Source of the DNA: Brucella tritici
GTDB taxonomy: Bacteria > Pseudomonadota > Alphaproteobacteria > Rhizobiales > Rhizobiaceae
Assembly (NCBI RefSeq): GCF_008932295.1
Contig: NZ_WBWA01000006.1
Coordinates: 62,001-126,000, forward strand
Direction: 5' to 3'
Length of the DNA: 64,000 bases
In this document: positions 16,837 to 25,858 of the stretch, piece by piece
How positions within the stretch are numbered: the first letter of the stretch is position 1
How the letters are laid out: each line of letters starts with the position of its first letter
Position numbers and translations under genes: made by a program
The notes under the pieces: generated by a model
The model's input: the letters and a program-made list of their open reading frames with translations, nothing else
Told to the model about the DNA's origin: nothing
The model's database searches: none

Positions 16837-16897
16837 TGAGTGGCGTCCCCTTGCGAAAAACTCGTTGCAAGGAGATAGGAACGCGAAAAGCCCGTTC

Positions 16898-16919
16898 AAC
16901 CGGCAGAAAGCTGCCAGTT
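16898..16919 (-). terminator. hairpin between ymdB and terC
   Basis: A 9-bp stem with one G-U pair (AACCGGCAG/CTGCCAGTT, loop 4 nt), 54 bp beyond the ymdB stop codon, followed on the minus strand by GAACGGGCTTTTC. Confidence 0.4.
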
Positions 16920-16972
16920 CAAAATAGCCACTCGATTGTAGATAACATCATACTTCGAGCTAAAATAAGACG

Positions 16973-17797
16973 TTATCGCCAGAATGCCGGAATGGTTTCT
17001 TCCAGATGCGCACCGATGCGCAAGGGGGCGGCCTTTTCTGCAAGCCCCGTGCGATCCGAAATCTCTATGCCCACGCCGCAGACGGTGGCCGGGCCATTCG
17101 CCGCCTCGAAACGCCCTTTCGGCACTTTCGACAGGAAACGATTGAGCGGCTCTTCCTTGTCCATGCCGAGCGAGGAATCGTAATCACCGCACATGCCGGC
17201 ATCGGACATATAGGCCGTACCATTCCGCAAAATCTGGCAATCGGCGGTCGGGACATGCGTGTGCGTTCCGACAACAGCGCTGGCGCGACCGTCGACAAAA
17301 TGACCGAAACACTGCTTTTCGCTCGTCGCTTCAGCATGGAAATCGAAGAACACAGCATCGGCCTGCTCGCCAAGCGGACAGGCTTCCAGAATTTTCTCGG
17401 CCGCGATAAACGGATCATCAAGATCGGGATGCATGAACACCCGGCCCATGACGTTCGATACCAGAACCCGGGCGCCGTTTTTGGCGATATAAAGCCCCTC
17501 GCCTTTTCCGGCCGTGCCTTTCGGGAAGTTTGCCGGGCGCAGAAAACGGTCTTCGCGCTTGGAGAAATCCAGTGCCTCGCGCTGATCCCATACGTGGTTG
17601 CCGGTCGTCACGACGTCGGCGCCCGCACGAATGGTATCGTGGAAAATCTCTTCCGTAATGCCAAAACCGCCCGCGGCGTTTTCGCCGTTGACGATTACGA
17701 AGTCCAGCTTCAGATCGGAAATCAGCCCCGGCAGTTTTTCATATACCGCGGTGCGGCCCGACCGGCCCACCATATCACCAAGAAAAAGCAATCTCAT
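16973..17797 (-). CDS. YmdB-family metallophosphoesterase
   Basis: A 274-residue calcineurin-like phosphoesterase of the TIGR00282/YmdB family. Metal-binding motifs follow in order: MRLLFLGDMVGRSGR (N-terminus), VNGENAAGGFG near residues 36-46, TGNHVWDQ near 65-72, DFHAEATSEKQ near 150-160, and VGTHTHVPTAD near 175-185. Relatives hydrolyse 2',3'-cyclic nucleotides. It starts 9 bp after the stop of the 5-formyl-THF cyclo-ligase gene, the usual alphaproteobacterial pairing, so the two form an operon. Confidence 0.92.
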   Translation of the reverse strand: MRLLFLGDMVGRSGRTAVYEKLPGLISDLKLDFVIVNGENAAGGFGITEEIFHDTIRAGADVVTTGNHVWDQREALDFSKREDRFLRPANFPKGTAGKGEGLYIAKNGARVLVSNVMGRVFMHPDLDDPFIAAEKILEACPLGEQADAVFFDFHAEATSEKQCFGHFVDGRASAVVGTHTHVPTADCQILRNGTAYMSDAGMCGDYDSSLGMDKEEPLNRFLSKVPKGRFEAANGPATVCGVGIEISDRTGLAEKAAPLRIGAHLEETIPAFWR

Positions 17798-17806
17798 GAG
17801 AATGCC

Positions 17807-18406
17807 TTATAAACCTGCGCCAAGCGAACGCAAGCCGCTCTCGGTCAGGATCTGATCGAGAGCGATATCGTGCGGCTCATCGGGCACGCGCTCAACTTCC
17901 TGACAGTCGAAGGCCATGCCGATCAGAAGCGGCTGCAGGCCGCGCTCCGTGAAACGCGCCAGCGCGCGGTCATAATGTCCTGCACCATAGCCAAGCCGAT
18001 GCCCGCGCCGGTCGAAGCCTGCGAGCGGCATCAGCATGATCGCCGGATCGACCACCGGTGCATCTTCTCCCGGTCCCATCGTGCCGAAACCCGTCTGACG
18101 CAATCTGGCATCGGGCAGATATTCGCGAAAGGCTATCGTTTCCCTATCCAGAACGACGGGGAGACAAAGTCGCGCGCCCTTGGCGCGAAATGCCGATAAT
18201 AATGGGCGCGGATCAATCTCGGAACGGATCGGCCAATAGCCAGCGATTAACGTGCCTTTGGGCACATCGATTGCCGCCTCGCCCTTGTTCGCGGCCGCCA
18301 GAGAAGCCTCGTAGTGAAAGCGCGGATCAAGAGCATCGCGGACCGCCAGAATCTTGCGTCTAAGTTCCTGCTTTTCCAGTCCAGGGCTACGCTCCGTTGC
18401 TGTCAT
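17807..18406 (-). CDS. 5-formyltetrahydrofolate cyclo-ligase
   Basis: The enzyme converts 5-formyl-THF to 5,10-methenyl-THF with ATP. At 199 residues from the chosen ATG it has family length; a longer frame starts at 18454 but adds a non-conserved 16-residue leader. Typical blocks are ELRRKILAVRDAL (start), IAGYWPIRSEIDPRPLL (about residues 53-69), MLMPLAGFDRRGHRLGYGAGHYDRAL (phosphate/folate site), and LIGMAFDCQEV. The gene (ygfA/fau in E. coli) follows 6S RNA and zapA in many bacteria; here an extra gene intervenes. Confidence 0.93.
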   Translation of the reverse strand: MTATERSPGLEKQELRRKILAVRDALDPRFHYEASLAAANKGEAAIDVPKGTLIAGYWPIRSEIDPRPLLSAFRAKGARLCLPVVLDRETIAFREYLPDARLRQTGFGTMGPGEDAPVVDPAIMLMPLAGFDRRGHRLGYGAGHYDRALARFTERGLQPLLIGMAFDCQEVERVPDEPHDIALDQILTESGLRSLGAGL

Positions 18407-18466
18407 TCCAAGCCACTCCCTGATGCCACGTTGCATCATGTAGTGGAACCGCAAAGAGCCAATCCG

Positions 18467-19462
18467 TCAAGTGATCGCGCCTGCCCCTTGCGCGATCTTC
18501 TCTGAACGGTCGCGTATGACCTTCAAAACAACGCCATGGAAGTCGTTCAGGAACAGTTTGCCCCACAGATCACAATAGAAATCAATCGGCGTGGCGATCT
18601 GATAATGGGTCGTCAGCGTCAGGCGTGTATGACCATTCGCCACCGGTTCAAGGCGATAATCACCCTGCGCAAGCTTCAGATAGCTGCTGTCGACCTTGAT
18701 ATGCGCTTCCACCTCAGGCGGTATAGAGTCGGGACCAAAGCGGAAATCCCACGCCAGCAGCCGGTTCTCTTCCCATTGCGTGACAATTTCCTGAAAATTG
18801 ACGCCATGCGTCCACTGCAAGTCCCGCACCGCTCCAACGCCAGTGCCGCTCAACCTTGCATCCACGGGCTGCGGCACGCCAAGCATGCCATGGCTGAATG
18901 TCCAGGACAGCTCGTCCGGGCGCACATTGCGGATTTCAACCGTCTGCTGCCAGACCACTTGCGGCGGCGCGGCAATCTCGATCACCGTGGTCACAGCACC
19001 ATCTTGCGGGGTGTAGGACATCTGTAGTTCGGCTGGCAGAACGAACAGCGGCAGCGCAATCACCAGCGTCGTGCTGCGTCGCGAACGAAACTGCCGGATG
19101 ATCCATAGGGTCACCGTCGAACCGAGCGCCGAGAACACCATGAAGAACGGAGCGGCCATGGCCACGCAAATTCCGGCTTCATGGAAAAGTATCATGCTGG
19201 TGACGACAAGCCCGGCGATGATGGCCCATCCCATACGCACATGCCGCCACAGGCTTTTTTGCGCACGCGGGTCGGAAAGGCTGGAAGCAAGGCTGGCGAC
19301 TGCCATCGGCAACAGCATCAGGCCAGCAATGACGGGCATCTCATCCACATATTGGCCCGACCAGATCATGACATAAAGCAGAAGACCGTAGACGAAAGCG
19401 ATGGGTATCGCGACGGCCAGTCTTTCCGATGAATCGGGGGATACTGTTTCAGGGGATTTCAT
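18467..19462 (-). CDS. membrane protein with SRPBCC (START-like) domain
   Basis: About 331 residues. The N-terminal half has four to five hydrophobic segments (about residues 20-40, 46-65, 80-100, 105-125, 140-158). The C-terminal half (about 170-325) resembles a polyketide cyclase/START-like fold: VIEIAAPPQVVWQQTVEI, WEENRLLAWDF, HTRLTLTTHYQI. Such domains bind hydrophobic ligands; none can be named. Start choice: ATG at 19462; two upstream TTG codons (19465, 19474) are possible. It is inserted between 6S RNA and the cyclo-ligase gene, which are normally adjacent. Confidence 0.75.
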   Translation of the reverse strand: MKSPETVSPDSSERLAVAIPIAFVYGLLLYVMIWSGQYVDEMPVIAGLMLLPMAVASLASSLSDPRAQKSLWRHVRMGWAIIAGLVVTSMILFHEAGICVAMAAPFFMVFSALGSTVTLWIIRQFRSRRSTTLVIALPLFVLPAELQMSYTPQDGAVTTVIEIAAPPQVVWQQTVEIRNVRPDELSWTFSHGMLGVPQPVDARLSGTGVGAVRDLQWTHGVNFQEIVTQWEENRLLAWDFRFGPDSIPPEVEAHIKVDSSYLKLAQGDYRLEPVANGHTRLTLTTHYQIATPIDFYCDLWGKLFLNDFHGVVLKVIRDRSEKIAQGAGAIT

Positions 19463-19555
19463 CAAGATGCGCAAATCGTTGGAGTTTTGCGCATGTTTAC
19501 GAACAAATTGCCCGCTAGATCAAGCTCATAGCTATCCTGCGACAGCCAGAGGAAA

Positions 19556-19724
19556 AGAAAGCGGCGACCACGACGACCGATGGTAGTGATTGATCCCGGG
19601 AACCTACAAAGTAGGTGGGCGCCATATGCGAAAGCCCGCAAGCCTTCACAGGGACAGCTCCCTTAGAGATCAATAAGGCCCCGGGGATGCTGTTACACCT
19701 GTCGGGAAGCGCAGTTCGCCACAG
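19556..19724 (-). ncRNA. ssrS: 6S RNA
   Basis: 6S RNA binds the housekeeping RNA polymerase in stationary phase by mimicking an open promoter. The closing stem is visible: GTGGCGA at 19716-19722 pairs with TCGCCGC at 19561-19567. Just beyond the 3' side is a T-rich stretch (CTTTCTTTTCC). The inner part carries the hairpin CCTACtttGTAGG typical of alphaproteobacterial 6S RNAs. A -10 element TATATT (19728-19733) lies just upstream. Position between zapA and the cyclo-ligase gene is the classical 6S locus. Ends are estimated to within a few bases. Confidence 0.85.
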
Positions 19725-19727
19725 GCC

Positions 19728-19733
19728 AATATA
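19728..19733 (-). promoter_or_regulatory. -10 element of the 6S RNA promoter
   Basis: TATATT on the minus strand, with the RNA's closing stem starting 6 bp downstream. No clear -35 was found. Confidence 0.5.
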
Positions 19734-19808
19734 GTACCTGCCCGATGGGAACGCCAGTGGCTTGCACCGGCTTAACAGGAAAACTTTTCAGAAAAATCTG
19801 GACTAGGA

Positions 19809-20174
19809 TCAGCTGTTCCGCGGCGCAATGCGCGATGCCACCTGCTCGATGCGCGATGCTACATCCGAAAGCATGCCGGTCAGGGCAGCGTCGTTGCTAT
19901 CGGCGCGACCAAGCGCTTCATCCCGTGCACGGCGCAGAGTTTCGACTTCGCTCTCCAGACCGTTGATGCGTTTCTGCATCTCGGCCATCTCGTCCATCAC
20001 CATGATCCCGGCCATGACCGTCAGACGCAGATCGCCGATCTCCCCGAAGGACGTTTTGAGATGCGTGACATATTGATCGAAACGGTCGGCAAGCCCGGAC
20101 AGGTGCGCTTCCTGTCCTTCGTCGCAAGCCATGCGGTAGGCTTTGCCATCGATGGTAACGGTTACGGTCGCTAT
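19809..20174 (-). CDS. zapA: cell division protein ZapA, apparent ATA start codon
   Basis: ZapA bundles FtsZ at the division site. The frame encodes the family N-terminus ATVTVTIDGKAYRMACDEGQ, the LADRFDQYVTHLKTSFGEIGDLRLTVMAGIMVMDEM block and a C-terminal coiled coil. With the full N-terminus the product is 121 residues. The first ATG in frame (20132) would delete the first beta strand. The only position with a ribosome binding site is ATA at 20172-20174: GGAGG five bases upstream, directly after the TAG of the preceding gene. There is no ATG, GTG or TTG between that stop and 20132. So it starts at ATA, or at the internal ATG in a shortened form. Confidence 0.85.
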   Translation of the reverse strand: MATVTVTIDGKAYRMACDEGQEAHLSGLADRFDQYVTHLKTSFGEIGDLRLTVMAGIMVMDEMAEMQKRINGLESEVETLRRARDEALGRADSNDAALTGMLSDVASRIEQVASRIAPRNS

Positions 20175-20183
20175 GGTAGCCTC

Positions 20184-20456
20184 CTATCGGTCCAGAACGG
20201 CGCGGATTGTCTCCATCGCTGTCACAAGGCGGCGCGAAACTTCGCGATTTGCGGCTTCCAGCCGCTCGGCGCGCGCTTCCGACTGATCGAGTTCCTGGGC
20301 GAGACGGCTGCGATCCGCATTCATACGCTGCACCTCCTCCTCGGCCTCGGCGAAGTCGCCTTCCTTGTCCAGCCGCAGATCGACCGCTTGTTCAAGCGTA
20401 TTGAGTGCCTTTTCCAGCCGTTCCAAGACTTGCCTGAGGGTCGTTTCGGGTGCCAT
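20184..20456 (-). CDS. DUF4164 coiled-coil protein
   Basis: A 90-residue, almost wholly helical protein with heptad pattern (LRQVLERLEKALNTLEQAVD, then LAQELDQSEARAERLEAANR). DUF4164 proteins sit directly upstream of zapA in many Hyphomicrobiales, suggesting a partner role in division, but no function is proven. The start at 20456 follows AAAGGA by five bases; a longer frame from 20477 has no ribosome binding site. It shares an operon with zapA, whose SD begins within 4 bp of this stop codon. Confidence 0.8.
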   Translation of the reverse strand: MAPETTLRQVLERLEKALNTLEQAVDLRLDKEGDFAEAEEEVQRMNADRSRLAQELDQSEARAERLEAANREVSRRLVTAMETIRAVLDR

Positions 20457-20847
20457 CCATATCCTTTCCAATGCCAATTCGCGGGCTAACTCTGGGCATC
20501 GAATCGCACCTGCGGGACGGGCATCTTTGAAAAGATTGTAATAATCACCCGCCCGATAAGCAACAAATGAGGGGCATATCTAAACGTTCATGCACTGTTA
20601 TCGGTGCAAAAACGGCTTTTCAGTGTTCGTTCTACAGCTTTCCACACAACTCAATCGATTAGTCGCGGACAGTTTATTGCCCAAAAGTCATCGGTTTATT
20701 GACTCCTTATACGCAGGTGCTATGTGTCCCGATGCCTTCTGGAGCGTGATCCCGAGACGCATGAAGCCGTTTTGGACGCGGATCGTGCTCAGGCAAAGGC
20801 ATCGCCGCAACCCCGTTAACCCCTCCCAAGGAAAGACGGCTGAGACC
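20457..20847. other. divergent gap between the zapA operon and tkt
   Basis: This 391-bp gap holds promoters for the DUF4164-zapA unit (minus) and tkt (plus). A fair promoter for tkt is TTGACT (20699-20704), a 16-bp spacer and TATGTG, giving a leader of about 110 nt. The frame of tkt stays open through most of the gap, but the upstream part is not conserved and lacks a ribosome binding site. No other gene was seen. Confidence 0.5.
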
Positions 20848-22839
20848 ATGACCAATTCCGACAAACAAAACCAGATGGCCAACGCGATCCGCTTCCTCTC
20901 TATGGACGCGGTGGAGAAAGCCAATTCGGGCCATCCCGGCCTGCCGATGGGTGCAGCCGATATAGCGACGACGCTCTATACCCGTTTTCTCTCGCATGAC
21001 CCGCAGAACCCGCATTGGCCCGATCGCGACCGTTTCGTGCTCTCCGCAGGCCACGGCTCGATGCTGCTCTATTCGCTGCTCTATCTTTCGGGCTACGAAG
21101 ACATCACCATCGACGAGATCAAGAATTTCCGCCAGCTCGGTTCGCGCACAGCAGGCCATCCGGAATATGGTCACGCCGCCGGTATCGAAACAACGACCGG
21201 TCCGCTCGGACAGGGCATCGCCAATGCCGTCGGCATGGCGCTTTCCGAACGCATCCTCAATGCACAGTTCGGCGACAGCCTCGTCAACCATTACACCTAT
21301 GTTATTGCCGGTGACGGCTGCCTCATGGAAGGCATCAGCCAGGAAGCCATCGCGCTTGCCGGTCATCTGAAGCTGAACAAGCTGATCGTGTTCTGGGACG
21401 ACAACAACATCTCGATCGACGGCCCGGTCACGCTTTCCGACAATACTGACCAGCCTGCCCGTTTCGCCGCTTCCGGCTGGAACACGATGGCTGTCGACGG
21501 TCACGACCAGGATGCGATTGCCAAGGCTATCGAACTGGCCAGGGTTTCCGAAAAGCCGACGCTGATCGCCTGCAAGACCACCATCGGCTTCGGTGCGCCG
21601 AACAAAGCCGGCACCAACAAGGTACATGGCTCCCCGCTTGGTGCCGAAGAAATTGCAGCAACCCGCAAGGCGCTCGGCTGGAGCGCGGAACCTTTCGTCG
21701 TTCCCGCAGAAGTGCTGGACGGCTGGCGCGTTGCCGGTCTGAATGCCGCCAAGAAGCGTCAGGAATGGGAAAAGCGCTTTGCCGCCGCCGACGCGGACAC
21801 CCGCGCTGAATTCGAGCGCCGGATGCGTGGCGACCTGCCTTCCAACTTCGACGCGACCATCATCGAATACAAAAAGAAGCTTTCCGCCGACAAACCGAAG
21901 GTCGCAACCCGCAAGTCTTCGGAAATGGCACTGGAAGTCATCAACGGTGTCGTGCCGGAAACCATCGGCGGTTCTGCCGATCTCACCGGCTCGAACAACA
22001 CCAAGACGAGCCAGACCAAGGCTATTACGCCGGAAGATTACGGCCAGCGCTACGTCCATTACGGCATCCGTGAACACGGAATGGCAGCAGCCATGAACGG
22101 CATGACGCTGCATGGGGGCCTCATCCCCTACGGCGGCACCTTCCTGACTTTCTCGGATTATTGCCGTCCGGCCATGCGTCTTTCCTCGCTGATGGGCATC
22201 CGCGTCGTTTACGTGATGACGCACGACTCCATCGGTCTTGGTGAAGACGGCCCGACCCACCAGCCAGTCGAACAGCTTGCCGCCTTGCGCGCCATTCCGA
22301 ACCACAATGTGTTCCGCCCTGCCGACGCTGTCGAGGCGGCTGAATGCTGGCAGATTGCCTTGCAATCGAAGAAGACGCCGTCAACGATGGCTCTGACCCG
22401 CCAGAATCTGCCGACAGTCCGCACCGAGCATCGCGACGAAAACCTTTCGGCTTTCGGCGCCTATGAACTTGCTGCGGCAAGCAAGGATGCCAAGGTGACG
22501 ATCTTCGCAACCGGCTCGGAAGTGGAAATCGCGCTCAAGGCCCGCGACCTGCTGGAAGGCAAAGGCATTGCCACCCGTGTCGTTTCCGTTCCTTGCTTCG
22601 AGCTTTTCGAACATCAGAGCGACGCCTACAAGACGGCGACCATCGGCGACGCGCCGGTAAAGGTTGCCATTGAAGCGGCAATCTCGCTCGGCTGGGAACG
22701 CTTCATCGGCGAAAACGGCATATTCATCGGCATGAAGGGCTTCGGCGCTTCGGGCGAGATCAACGATCTCTACAAGCATTTCGGCATCACGGCAGAACAT
22801 GCCGCCGAAGCTGCGGAGAAGAAGCTCAACGCCGCATGA
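20848..22839 (+). CDS. tkt: transketolase
   Basis: The 663-residue enzyme transfers two-carbon units between sugar phosphates in the pentose phosphate pathway. The conserved start [20 protein letters not shown], the thiamine diphosphate motif [13 protein letters not shown]...DDNN near residues 155-185, and the Pyr-domain block [16 protein letters not shown] are all intact. The chosen ATG gives the family N-terminus. It heads a cluster with gap, a glycolipid-binding-family gene and pgk, all in the same direction, each with a separate terminator or gap, so partly independent units. Confidence 0.97.
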   Translation: MTNSDKQNQMANAIRFLSMDAVEKANSGHPGLPMGAADIATTLYTRFLSHDPQNPHWPDRDRFVLSAGHGSMLLYSLLYLSGYEDITIDEIKNFRQLGSRTAGHPEYGHAAGIETTTGPLGQGIANAVGMALSERILNAQFGDSLVNHYTYVIAGDGCLMEGISQEAIALAGHLKLNKLIVFWDDNNISIDGPVTLSDNTDQPARFAASGWNTMAVDGHDQDAIAKAIELARVSEKPTLIACKTTIGFGAPNKAGTNKVHGSPLGAEEIAATRKALGWSAEPFVVPAEVLDGWRVAGLNAAKKRQEWEKRFAAADADTRAEFERRMRGDLPSNFDATIIEYKKKLSADKPKVATRKSSEMALEVINGVVPETIGGSADLTGSNNTKTSQTKAITPEDYGQRYVHYGIREHGMAAAMNGMTLHGGLIPYGGTFLTFSDYCRPAMRLSSLMGIRVVYVMTHDSIGLGEDGPTHQPVEQLAALRAIPNHNVFRPADAVEAAECWQIALQSKKTPSTMALTRQNLPTVRTEHRDENLSAFGAYELAAASKDAKVTIFATGSEVEIALKARDLLEGKGIATRVVSVPCFELFEHQSDAYKTATIGDAPVKVAIEAAISLGWERFIGENGIFIGMKGFGASGEINDLYKHFGITAEHAAEAAEKKLNAA

Positions 22840-22846
22840 TTTTAAG

Positions 22847-22877
22847 AACGCCGGCGTCGCAAAAACGCCGGCGTTTG
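22847..22877 (+). terminator. intrinsic terminator of tkt
   Basis: A perfect 11-bp stem (AACGCCGGCGT/ACGCCGGCGTT) with a loop of about 7 nt, ending in TTTGAGTTT. Confidence 0.8.
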
Positions 22878-22981
22878 AGTTTCCATTCCGGTTCGGTCGG
22901 ACGAATCCTGTTCGATTTGTCCGTTCCGGCGGAGTTTTGAAGCACTGCATGTGCAGTACCCTATCGGGAGATTAAGAGAAA

Positions 22982-23989
22982 ATGGCAGTTCGCGTCGCAA
23001 TTAACGGTTTTGGCCGCATCGGCCGCAACATCCTTCGCGCCATCGTAGAGTCGGGCCGCACCGATATTCAGGTCGTCGCCATCAACGACCTCGGCCCGGT
23101 CGAAACCAATGCGCATCTTCTGCGTTATGACAGCGTTCATGGCCGTTTCCCCAAGGAAGTAAAGGTTGCAGGCGACACCATCGACGTCGGCTACGGCCCG
23201 ATCAAGGTGCATGCCGTCCGCAACCCGGCTGAACTGCCGTGGAAGGAAGAAGGCGTCGACATCGCTCTGGAATGCACCGGCATCTTCACCTCGCGCGACA
23301 AGGCAGCACTTCACCTTGAAGCTGGTGCAAAGCGCGTCATCGTTTCGGCTCCTGCCGATGGCGCCGACCTCACCGTCGTTTATGGCGTCAACCACGACAA
23401 GCTGACCAAGGACCATCTGGTCATCTCCAACGCTTCGTGCACCACCAACTGCCTTGCACCGGTGGCTCAGGTTCTCAACGATGCCATCGGCATCGAAAAG
23501 GGCTTCATGACCACGATCCACTCCTATACGGGCGACCAGCCGACGCTGGACACCATGCATAAGGATCTCTACCGCGCACGCGCAGCAGCCCTTTCCATGA
23601 TCCCGACCTCGACGGGCGCAGCCAAGGCTGTCGGCCTCGTTCTGCCGGAACTGAAGGGCAAGCTCGATGGCGTCGCCATCCGCGTTCCGACCCCGAACGT
23701 CTCGGTCGTGGACCTGACCTTCATCGCCAAGCGCGAAACGACTGTCGATGAAGTCAACAATGCGATCCGTGCAGCCGCCAATGGCCGCCTCAAGGGCATT
23801 CTCGGCTACACCGATGAACCGCTCGTCTCGCACGACTTCAACCATGACTCCCATTCCTCGGTCTTCCACACGGACCAGACCAAGGTCATGGAAGGCACCA
23901 TGGTGCGCATCCTGTCGTGGTACGACAATGAGTGGGGCTTCTCCAGCCGTATGGGCGATACCGCTGTCGCCTTCGGCAAGCTGATCTAA
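22982..23989 (+). CDS. gap: glyceraldehyde-3-phosphate dehydrogenase
   Basis: A 335-residue NAD-dependent glycolytic/gluconeogenic dehydrogenase. The N-terminal Rossmann motif is [14 protein letters not shown]. The active-site block is [13 protein letters not shown] with the catalytic cysteine near residue 155 and the histidine in IHSYTGDQ. The substrate-binding [12 protein letters not shown] closes the protein. It is preceded by a 140-bp gap after the tkt terminator, so it has its own promoter, and followed 10 bp later by the next gene. Confidence 0.97.
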   Translation: MAVRVAINGFGRIGRNILRAIVESGRTDIQVVAINDLGPVETNAHLLRYDSVHGRFPKEVKVAGDTIDVGYGPIKVHAVRNPAELPWKEEGVDIALECTGIFTSRDKAALHLEAGAKRVIVSAPADGADLTVVYGVNHDKLTKDHLVISNASCTTNCLAPVAQVLNDAIGIEKGFMTTIHSYTGDQPTLDTMHKDLYRARAAALSMIPTSTGAAKAVGLVLPELKGKLDGVAIRVPTPNVSVVDLTFIAKRETTVDEVNNAIRAAANGRLKGILGYTDEPLVSHDFNHDSHSSVFHTDQTKVMEGTMVRILSWYDNEWGFSSRMGDTAVAFGKLI

Positions 23990-23999
23990 GCTTCTGACC

Positions 24000-24569
24000 A
24001 TGTTTCGCGCCCTTCTCCCCACCGTTGCGCGCTGGCGTCCGCTGGAAGGAGAAGGGCTCGAACACCTCAATATCGGCCCTACCGGCCGTACGATCCGTGC
24101 CGAAAGCGTGGTGATTGGCGACCGCGGAGGCAAACCCTATGGCGTGCGCTACAGCATCGACTGCAACAGCGCCTGGCATGTCCTCCATTTCCTGATCGAA
24201 ACCACAGCCGGGCACCGTCTGGAGCTTGTTTCCGACGGCGACGGTCGCTGGAGCACGATGGCTGGCGATGCATTGCCCGAATTCGACGGCTGCATCGATA
24301 TCGATCTGGCAGGAACGCCCTTCACCAACACGCTGCCCGTCCGCCGCCTTGGCCTCACACCGGAAAGCGGCACCGTTCAGCTCGACATGCTTTACGTGCC
24401 GTTCGACAGTTTCCGCCCGCTGCGTGACCAGCAGCGATATACTTGCCTTGAGGAAGGGCGGCGCTATCGCTACGCGGCGGCCGACCGCACCTTCACTGCC
24501 GAATTGCCCGTCGATGAGGACGGGCTTGTCACCGACTATCCAACCCTTTTCCGGCGCCTGCCTGTTTGA
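24000..24569 (+). CDS. putative glycolipid-binding family protein
   Basis: A 189-residue protein whose pattern (IGPTGRTIRAESVVIGDRGG near residues 25-44, then GVRYSIDCNSAWHV, DGDGRWSTMAGDALPEFDGCIDIDL, PFTNTLPVRRLGL) fits the glycolipid-binding family PF06475, a lipocalin-like fold known from Pseudomonas PA1994. The role is unproven. It is placed 10 bp after gap and 48 bp before pgk, so it is probably part of a gap-pgk transcript, although it has no known link to glycolysis. No signal peptide is present, so it is cytoplasmic. Confidence 0.75.
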   Translation: MFRALLPTVARWRPLEGEGLEHLNIGPTGRTIRAESVVIGDRGGKPYGVRYSIDCNSAWHVLHFLIETTAGHRLELVSDGDGRWSTMAGDALPEFDGCIDIDLAGTPFTNTLPVRRLGLTPESGTVQLDMLYVPFDSFRPLRDQQRYTCLEEGRRYRYAAADRTFTAELPVDEDGLVTDYPTLFRRLPV

Positions 24570-24617
24570 GCCCCCCTGCTCCACCAGCACCCGAAAGACA
24601 GTTCTGGGAGAAAGATC

Positions 24618-25808
24618 ATGAGTTTCCGCACTCTCGACGATGCCGACGTCAAGTCCAAGCGCGTACTGGTCCGCGTTGACCTCAACGTGCCGATGGCGAA
24701 TGGCGAAGTCACAGACCTGACCCGTATCGAGCGCATCGTTCCGACCATTGCCGAACTTTCCAGGAAAGGCGCAAAGGTCATTCTGCTCGCCCATTTCGGT
24801 CGCCCCAAAGGTGTTGCTTCGGACGAAAATTCGCTGACGCATGTCGTGAAGCCGCTCGCCAAGGTTCTGGGACACGGTGTCCATTTTGCCGAAGACTGCA
24901 TCGGCGACAAGGCCAAGGCCGCCGTCGATGCGCTGAAGGACGGCGATGTCCTGCTTCTGGAAAACACCCGTTTCCACAAGGGCGAGGAAAAGAACGATCC
25001 GGAATTCGTCGCGGCTCTGGCAGTCAATGGCGATCTTTATGTAAACGACGCGTTTTCGGCTGCCCACCGCGCCCACGCCTCGACGGAAGGCCTCGCACAT
25101 GTCCTGCCCGCCTATGCGGGACGCGGCATGCAGGCTGAGCTTGAGGCGCTTGAAAAAGGCCTCGGCAATCCAGCTCGCCCGGTTGTCGCCATAGTCGGCG
25201 GCGCAAAGGTTTCGACCAAGCTCGATCTTCTGTCCAACCTGATCGAAAAGGTCGATGCGCTCGTTATTGGCGGCGGCATGGCCAATACTTTCCTGGCAGC
25301 GCAGGGACATGATGTCGGCAAATCGCTGTGCGAACACGAGCTGGCCCACACCGCCCGCGAAATCATGGCCAAGGCCGAAACCACCAAATGCGCGATCATC
25401 CTGCCGGTCGATGCCGTCGTGGGCTGGCACTTTGCAGCCGACACGCCGAACAAGACCTATGGAGTCGATTCGGTTCCAAGCGACGGCATGATTCTTGATG
25501 CCGGAGCGCTTTCGACCGATCTGATCGCCTCGGCCATCGATGATGCGGCTACGCTTATCTGGAACGGTCCGCTCGGTGCGTTCGAACTGCGCCCGTTCGA
25601 TGCGGCAACAGTCAAGACCGCAAAACACGTCGCGGCCCGCACCAAGGCTGGCAAGCTGGTTTCGGTCGGCGGCGGCGGCGATACGGTCGCAGCGTTGAAC
25701 CATGCTGGCGTGGCCGACGACTTCACTTACATCTCGACCGCAGGTGGCGCCTTCCTCGAGTGGATGGAAGGCAAGCCCCTCCCCGGCGTCGATGTGCTGA
25801 AGAAGTAA
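24618..25808 (+). CDS. pgk: phosphoglycerate kinase
   Basis: A 396-residue glycolytic kinase that moves phosphate from 1,3-bisphosphoglycerate to ADP. The 3PG-binding N-domain has VRVDLNVPM and HFGRPKG; the hinge and nucleotide domain have [12 protein letters not shown] and the terminal [11 protein letters not shown]. Length and motifs are complete. GGGAGAAAG precedes the ATG. Last gene of the gap-pgk unit and closed by a terminator shared with the convergent sugar dehydrogenase gene. Confidence 0.97.
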   Translation: MSFRTLDDADVKSKRVLVRVDLNVPMANGEVTDLTRIERIVPTIAELSRKGAKVILLAHFGRPKGVASDENSLTHVVKPLAKVLGHGVHFAEDCIGDKAKAAVDALKDGDVLLLENTRFHKGEEKNDPEFVAALAVNGDLYVNDAFSAAHRAHASTEGLAHVLPAYAGRGMQAELEALEKGLGNPARPVVAIVGGAKVSTKLDLLSNLIEKVDALVIGGGMANTFLAAQGHDVGKSLCEHELAHTAREIMAKAETTKCAIILPVDAVVGWHFAADTPNKTYGVDSVPSDGMILDAGALSTDLIASAIDDAATLIWNGPLGAFELRPFDAATVKTAKHVAARTKAGKLVSVGGGGDTVAALNHAGVADDFTYISTAGGAFLEWMEGKPLPGVDVLKK

Positions 25809-25829
25809 TGTGATAAACTGCATTCAAAT

Positions 25830-25858
25830 AAGCTCGGCTGCTGCCGGGCTTATTTTTT
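25830..25858. terminator. terminator between pgk and the sugar dehydrogenase gene
   Basis: A 9-bp stem with one G-U pair (AAGCTCGGC/GCCGGGCTT, loop 4 nt), then TATTTTTTC on the plus strand. It closes pgk and overlaps the stop codon of the convergent gene. Confidence 0.75.

Noticed and set aside
16837..16972. yybP-ykoY manganese riboswitch before terC
   Set aside because: TerC genes often carry one, but the conserved sequence blocks of that riboswitch were not found; only a simple hairpin is present.
20707..22365. 552-codon open frame on the minus strand
   Set aside because: Antisense shadow of transketolase, whose cofactor motifs are intact.
23886..25823. 645-codon open frame on the minus strand
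   Set aside because: Antisense to pgk and the glycolipid-binding gene, both with conserved motifs; no recognisable domain.
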